Part shown: positions 60,508-64,000 of the stretch, one piece after another
How positions within the stretch are numbered: the first letter of the stretch is position 1
How the letters are laid out: each line of letters begins with the position of its first letter
Origin: Nitrospira sp.
GTDB lineage: Bacteria; Nitrospirota; Nitrospiria; Nitrospirales; Nitrospiraceae
Assembly: GCA_024998565.1 (NCBI GenBank)
Contig: JACOEM010000003.1
Coordinates: 1 to 64,000 of the forward strand
Direction: 5' to 3'
DNA: 64,000 nucleotides
Position numbers and translations under genes: made by a program
The notes under the pieces: model-generated
The model's input: only the letters and a program-made list of their open reading frames with translations
What the model was told of the DNA's origin: nothing
The model's database searches: none

Positions 60508-61426
60508 GGTGCCGTCCCCCCCGATCCCCTCCAAAGAGAGCCAAGACGCCTCCCTTTTTCAGCGGATGTATATGGAGATTGACCTGCGGCTTCAACCCGC
60601 TGCTGACTTCGGCTTGCCGGCGATCTGCGACTTCCAGGAAGCAATCGCGGCAAAAGGCCAAATGCCAGACGCGGTAGTCGTGGCCGTAGTCATCGTGAAA
60701 TAGTTGACCCCACTTCTGTTCAGACAAGCAGGGGTAGTGCTCCGGTTCGCTCTTTCGATAGTGTGACTGCAAGACCGGCATCAGCCGGTCCACTTCATGG
60801 TTCAGGTGGTCTGGTCTGGTGCGTAATTCCTGCTCCAGCACCTCGATTTCCGATCCACTCAACCCGGTTTCGTTCATCGTGCGTTGCCACCCCGTTTGGC
60901 GCCACCGCTCGAAGTTCTTATAGACACGCTGGCTTTCGGCCTGTCCGAACCCTAACAATTTCACCACATGGGCCTGACTGAACCCATAGAAGTGATAGAA
61001 CAGGGCGATCAGGGCGTCGCGGCTGACCACAGCGCGAGAGGCCAGCCCATCGAGAAACCGTCCCACCGGCGTCAGGAGCTCCTTGTGATAGCAGAGCGGG
61101 TCCGGCTGACTGAACGATTTGGCGATCAGGCTGTCCAGGAGGAAGAAGGGGCGGCAGGGCACTTCGGTGCGACCGAAGACCACAAACCGTTCCACCAGCT
61201 CATACCCCCAGCGAAGCGCCAGCTTCTCATGCGTGATGTCATCGCCCCATTGATTGGTTTCACGGAGAAAGCGCTTGGTTTGACCCGTGGCGCGATCCAA
61301 CAATTCCGGCAGCGACTTGGCGACCAACTCGTCGAACTCTCGTTCCGTGGTGACGACATTGTTCAGTCGTGCAGAGAAGATCTGACCGTCTCGCATGGTC
61401 TTTCCATCCGGCAACTTCGTCGACAT
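60464..61426 (-). CDS. Sigma-factor-like helix-turn-helix protein with His/Cys cluster
   Basis: About 320 residues, helical. Residues 135-178 (RDALIALFYHFYGFSQAHVVKLLGFGQAESQRVYKNFERW in outline) look like sigma-70 region 4 or a related HTH. Near 244-262 a cluster of His244, His249, His255, Cys259 and Cys262 could bind zinc. Region 2 of a normal sigma factor is not evident. The frame is open to 61519; ATG 61426 fits better. It overlaps the membrane coiled-coil gene. Confidence 0.65.
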   Translation of the reverse strand: MSTKLPDGKTMRDGQIFSARLNNVVTTEREFDELVAKSLPELLDRATGQTKRFLRETNQWGDDITHEKLALRWGYELVERFVVFGRTEVPCRPFFLLDSLIAKSFSQPDPLCYHKELLTPVGRFLDGLASRAVVSRDALIALFYHFYGFSQAHVVKLLGFGQAESQRVYKNFERWRQTGWQRTMNETGLSGSEIEVLEQELRTRPDHLNHEVDRLMPVLQSHYRKSEPEHYPCLSEQKWGQLFHDDYGHDYRVWHLAFCRDCFLEVADRRQAEVSSGLKPQVNLHIHPLKKGGVLALFGGDRGGRHHGNTRAQRLSRTSA

Positions 61427-61565
61427 AGTGGCGAATTCCCCGTCAAATGACAATTCGACAAGTACGCCTCTAGAAGACCATATTTGTCTACGGAGGGTCA
61501 ATGGGTAGGACGGCCGCAACTCCGCACTGTATCAGCGTGAAACAGGTGTCTGGATGTGGGGTGCG

Positions 61566-61587
61566 AGGCCCTCCCGTCAGAGGGCCT
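61566..61587 (-). terminator. Hairpin after the ThDP enzyme gene
   Basis: The perfect 8-bp arms AGGCCCTC and GAGGGCCT are separated by six bases, about 33 bases past the minus-strand stop. There is no T-tract, so this is a terminator-like structure only. Confidence 0.5.
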
Positions 61588-61619
61588 GCGGAGCAACAGG
61601 ATCGTGATACGCGCTGGGG

Positions 61620-63272
61620 TTAGGGGCGGTCCGTCGAGAGCCGCTTTGCCAGTCGCCGCGCCAGCCGCATCATGGCCGGCGAGCGGTCGGCCGGATCGAG
61701 CAATACATTGATGACATAGGGCTGGCTGGGATCCGCGAGTGCCTTGGCCAGGGTCTGCACGAATTCTCCGTGGGTGGCCACCAGGGAGCCCTGACCGCCG
61801 CCGATCAGTTCGCAGATCCGTTCATAGCGCCATTCGTGAATGTCATTGAAGGGGCCTTCCAGAATTTCGCGCTCGGTCGAATAGCCGTGGTTGTTCAGGA
61901 CGATCACGACCGGTGCTTGTTTGTAGCGCACGGCAGTCGAGAGCTCCGATCCGGTCATTTGAAACGCGCCGTCTCCCACCAGCACGATCGGCCGCAACGA
62001 CGGGTCGGCGAAACCTGCGCCGATGGCGGCCGGAACCGCGAATCCCATCGACGTGTAGTAGGCGGGGGAGAGAAATTCGAAGCGTCGGTGCACGTGGAGA
62101 TCGACGGAAGCGAAGAGGGATTCACCCACGTCGGCAATGACGAGGGTTTTCTCATGGAGCACGGTATCGAGGTGACGAAACACTCCCTGCAGACTGACGG
62201 ACGCCTGCGCCGGCGGCATGGGATCTTCGGGCTTGTATGGCGCCGGTAATTGCGGGGTTGGAAACGAAGGCAGTGAGGCCGCGGCCAGTCCCTTCACGAA
62301 ATCCTCGAACAGAATCGAGTCATACCGGTGATGCTTAATGGCGACACGATCGGCCGTGGCGTGGATGGTATGGCCGTCGGAAAAGAGGGCGCTGTGCGCA
62401 TCCAGGTCTTCCACGTCGGATAGGATGGAGCCCAGGATGAGCAGGCAATCGGTCTGATTGACGAATTCCTTCACTTCATCGCGTGCGACGAGTCCGCTGT
62501 AGACGCCGACATACAGCGGATGGTCTTCGCGGATGATGGACTTGCCGAGGAGCGTCGAGGCGATCGGCACATTCAGGCGCTCGACCAGGCTCGTCAATTC
62601 GTCATGGAGTCCGAAGCGGCCCACCTCGGCGCCCGCTAGAATCACCGGACGCTTGGCCGACTCCAACATGCTGCGGACCTCATTCAGCGCTTCGCTCAGC
62701 GCTGCCCGATCGGTCGGTTCGCCCTGGGTCTGAGGCTTATGAGACGTCTGGGCCAACGGCACGTGCACCATGTCGCGCGGAATTTCGAGATAGATCGGGC
62801 GGCGATACCGCAACAGGGCCGCGAAGGCGCGATCCATCTCACGTTCGGCGGTGACGGGGTCTTCCAGGCTCACGGCCGCCACGGTCATTTTTTCGAACAC
62901 TTCCCGCTGCGTCGAAAACTCGCGCACCATGTGGTGCAGGTAGGGGTTACGGGCGCGCTCCGACAATCCGGGTGAACCGGTCAACAGCACGACGGGAGAC
63001 CGCTCCGCGTAGGCGCAGGCGATGGCGTTGACGGTATTGAGTCCGCCGACACAGTAGGTGACGCAGAGAGCGCCGATGCCGTTGATGCGCGCATAGGCGT
63101 CGGCCGCAAACCCCGCGCAGTCTTCCCGCGTGGTGGCCACGTGCTGGATAGGCGAAGATTCCATCAATTTATAAAGGCCGAGGACATAGTCGCCGGGGAT
63201 GCCGAACATGTGCCGGACTCCGAGCCGGTGGAGCCGGTCCAGGACTGCTGTTCCGATCGTCTGTGTGGTCAT
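61620..63272 (-). CDS. ThDP-dependent 2-oxo acid decarboxylase (pyruvate/indolepyruvate type)
   Basis: About 550 residues with the three ThDP domains. The catalytic Glu is in TTREDCAGFAADAYARI. The central domain includes KRPVILAGAEVGRFG. The cofactor motif is VGDGAFQMTGSELSTAVRYKQAPVVIVLNN. The layout and the pyruvate-decarboxylase-like start (IGTAVLDRLHRLGVRHMFGIPGDY) point to a decarboxylase of pyruvate, phenylpyruvate or indolepyruvate; the exact substrate cannot be read. ATG 63272 was chosen; the frame continues far upstream over the methyltransferase gene. Confidence 0.88.
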   Translation of the reverse strand: MTTQTIGTAVLDRLHRLGVRHMFGIPGDYVLGLYKLMESSPIQHVATTREDCAGFAADAYARINGIGALCVTYCVGGLNTVNAIACAYAERSPVVLLTGSPGLSERARNPYLHHMVREFSTQREVFEKMTVAAVSLEDPVTAEREMDRAFAALLRYRRPIYLEIPRDMVHVPLAQTSHKPQTQGEPTDRAALSEALNEVRSMLESAKRPVILAGAEVGRFGLHDELTSLVERLNVPIASTLLGKSIIREDHPLYVGVYSGLVARDEVKEFVNQTDCLLILGSILSDVEDLDAHSALFSDGHTIHATADRVAIKHHRYDSILFEDFVKGLAAASLPSFPTPQLPAPYKPEDPMPPAQASVSLQGVFRHLDTVLHEKTLVIADVGESLFASVDLHVHRRFEFLSPAYYTSMGFAVPAAIGAGFADPSLRPIVLVGDGAFQMTGSELSTAVRYKQAPVVIVLNNHGYSTEREILEGPFNDIHEWRYERICELIGGGQGSLVATHGEFVQTLAKALADPSQPYVINVLLDPADRSPAMMRLARRLAKRLSTDRP

Positions 63273-63494
63273 GGTGCCTCGGCTGTCGAGTGAGAGGTCG
63301 TGAATCTGCGTATGGTCCGCCCGTCTTCCTGCAGCAAACCATAGGTGGTAGCGAAGGTCAAGCACAGGAGCGATCGTCACATCGGCATGCTGCCCGCCCA
63401 CTGTCCGGTTGCTTCGCGGGATGATTTCAGGCACCCTCGTGAGCCATTTCATCACCGTCGAATCAAACCGCTTATACGGGACGTAACCATTACC

Positions 63495-64000
63495 ATGACA
63501 CAGCTTGTGACCGGTTCTACTGCGAAAGTCCGACTGACCGCCGAACGTGAAGGGCCGCGTTACTACGGGCACCTGTGGGTGTTCGACAGCAATGTGGCCG
63601 ACGTGCTGGGTACACCGGCTGCCGGGGATCTCGTCGATGTGTACACCCATCAAAACCGGTTTTTCGGCCGCGGCCTCTTCAACCCCCATTCCAAGATCCG
63701 CATCCGCATGATCACGTTTCAGGAGGAGCCGATCGACGACGAGTTTTTTGCCGCGCGCCTCCGTGCTGCAGCGGCCCTTCGCCGGACGGTCGCGCCCCAT
63801 GCCACGGCCTGCCGCCTCGTGCACGGCGAGAGCGATCTGTTGCCGGGCCTGGTCGTGGACCGGTTTGCGGATGTGGCAGTGATGCAGACACTGGGGTATG
63901 GCATGGATCTGCGGAAGGAACTGTTGGGCGAGTTGCTGGTGCAGGAAGCGGGGGTCAAGACGGTGTATCTCCGCAATGATGCCAAGAGCCGGACGCTGGA
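63495..64000 (+). CDS. RlmI-like rRNA (cytosine) methyltransferase, cut by the window end
   Basis: The first 168 residues have no stop. The N-terminal part is PUA-like (VRLTAEREGPRYYGHLWVFDSNV, AGDLVDVYTHQNRFFGRGLFNPHSKIRIRM), then CRLVHGESDLLPGLVVDRFADVAVMQTLG, the link typical of RlmI/YccW-type 5-methylcytosine methyltransferases of 23S rRNA. The SAM-binding core lies beyond the edge. It is divergent from the ThDP gene, with a 222-base gap. Confidence 0.88.
   Translation, partial: MTQLVTGSTAKVRLTAEREGPRYYGHLWVFDSNVADVLGTPAAGDLVDVYTHQNRFFGRGLFNPHSKIRIRMITFQEEPIDDEFFAARLRAAAALRRTVAPHATACRLVHGESDLLPGLVVDRFADVAVMQTLGYGMDLRKELLGELLVQEAGVKTVYLRNDAKSRTL

Noticed and set aside
63273-63824. N-terminal extension of the ThDP enzyme
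   Set aside because: It would run antisense over the well-supported RlmI-like gene; the family's conserved N-terminus starts at ATG 63272.
1-64000. tRNA, rRNA, riboswitch, prophage or integrated element
   Set aside because: Reading both strands I saw no cloverleaf, no FMN riboswitch ahead of ribD or ribE, and no integrase or transposase; a tRNAscan-SE/Infernal run would be needed to exclude small RNAs.

Overview
The window is a stretch of bacterial chromosome of about 60% GC, densely coded on both strands. My best guess is a Nitrospira-like member of the Nitrospirota. The reasons are the mix of ECF and sigma-54 regulation, the many exported proteins and lipoproteins of unknown function, pyruvate phosphate dikinase and AMP-forming acetyl-CoA synthetase, and small extragenic repeats of a style I associate with that group. 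This is inference; no rRNA or marker search was possible. I saw no tRNA, rRNA, CRISPR array, prophage or complete insertion sequence.

Layout. 1-2433: thioredoxin and recN. 2430-10750 (minus): a signalling block made of a roughly 1,400-residue fusion protein (REC, PAS, kinase remnant, two PilZ, LuxD-like hydrolase, methyltransferase), a GAF histidine kinase, an NtrC-type sigma-54 activator and a REC-HD protein with a variant HD-GYP motif. 11151-14805 (minus): a secreted copper-monooxygenase-like protein, an NTF2-like exported protein, a PP2C phosphatase and a YprB-like exonuclease. 14938-21681 (plus): small conserved proteins, Bcp peroxiredoxin, FabI, a YD-repeat protein and a secreted glycosidase-like protein. 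21961-27547: an envelope island with two Asp/Arg-repeat exported proteins, a beta-barrel, an ECF sigma factor, an anti-sigma factor with a CBM48-like domain, a CBM48 lipoprotein and a helical exported protein. 27897-32344 (minus): sulfate ABC transporter with an Rrf2 regulator. 32587-44405 (plus): glyQS, PPDK, ribD, an esterase, an MFS carrier, a 35-residue membrane peptide and ribE. 44441-46904 (minus): IPT/TIG protein and acetyl-CoA synthetase. 47132-53893 (plus): a caspase-like TPR protein, a run of lipoproteins including an LpoB-like one, and a PIN protein with a small partner. 54332-64000: HEAT-repeat protein, proC, a GT81-like glycosyltransferase, a sigma-like HTH protein paired with a membrane coiled-coil protein, a ThDP decarboxylase and the start of an RlmI-like methyltransferase.

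Most notable. (1) The giant fusion protein has two intact c-di-GMP-type PilZ motifs, while its kinase and LuxD-like active sites look eroded. It heads a block that ends in an HD-GYP variant, so the block may be an undescribed c-di-GMP-linked signalling module. (2) The envelope island carries carbohydrate-binding-like domains on both an anti-sigma factor and a lipoprotein, next to strongly repetitive charged secreted proteins. (3) There are three families of small inverted-repeat elements. One is a 179-bp MITE present twice that abuts, and apparently rebuilds, the TAG stop codon of a neighbouring gene. The other two share a core hairpin, and their stems change in a compensatory way between copies.
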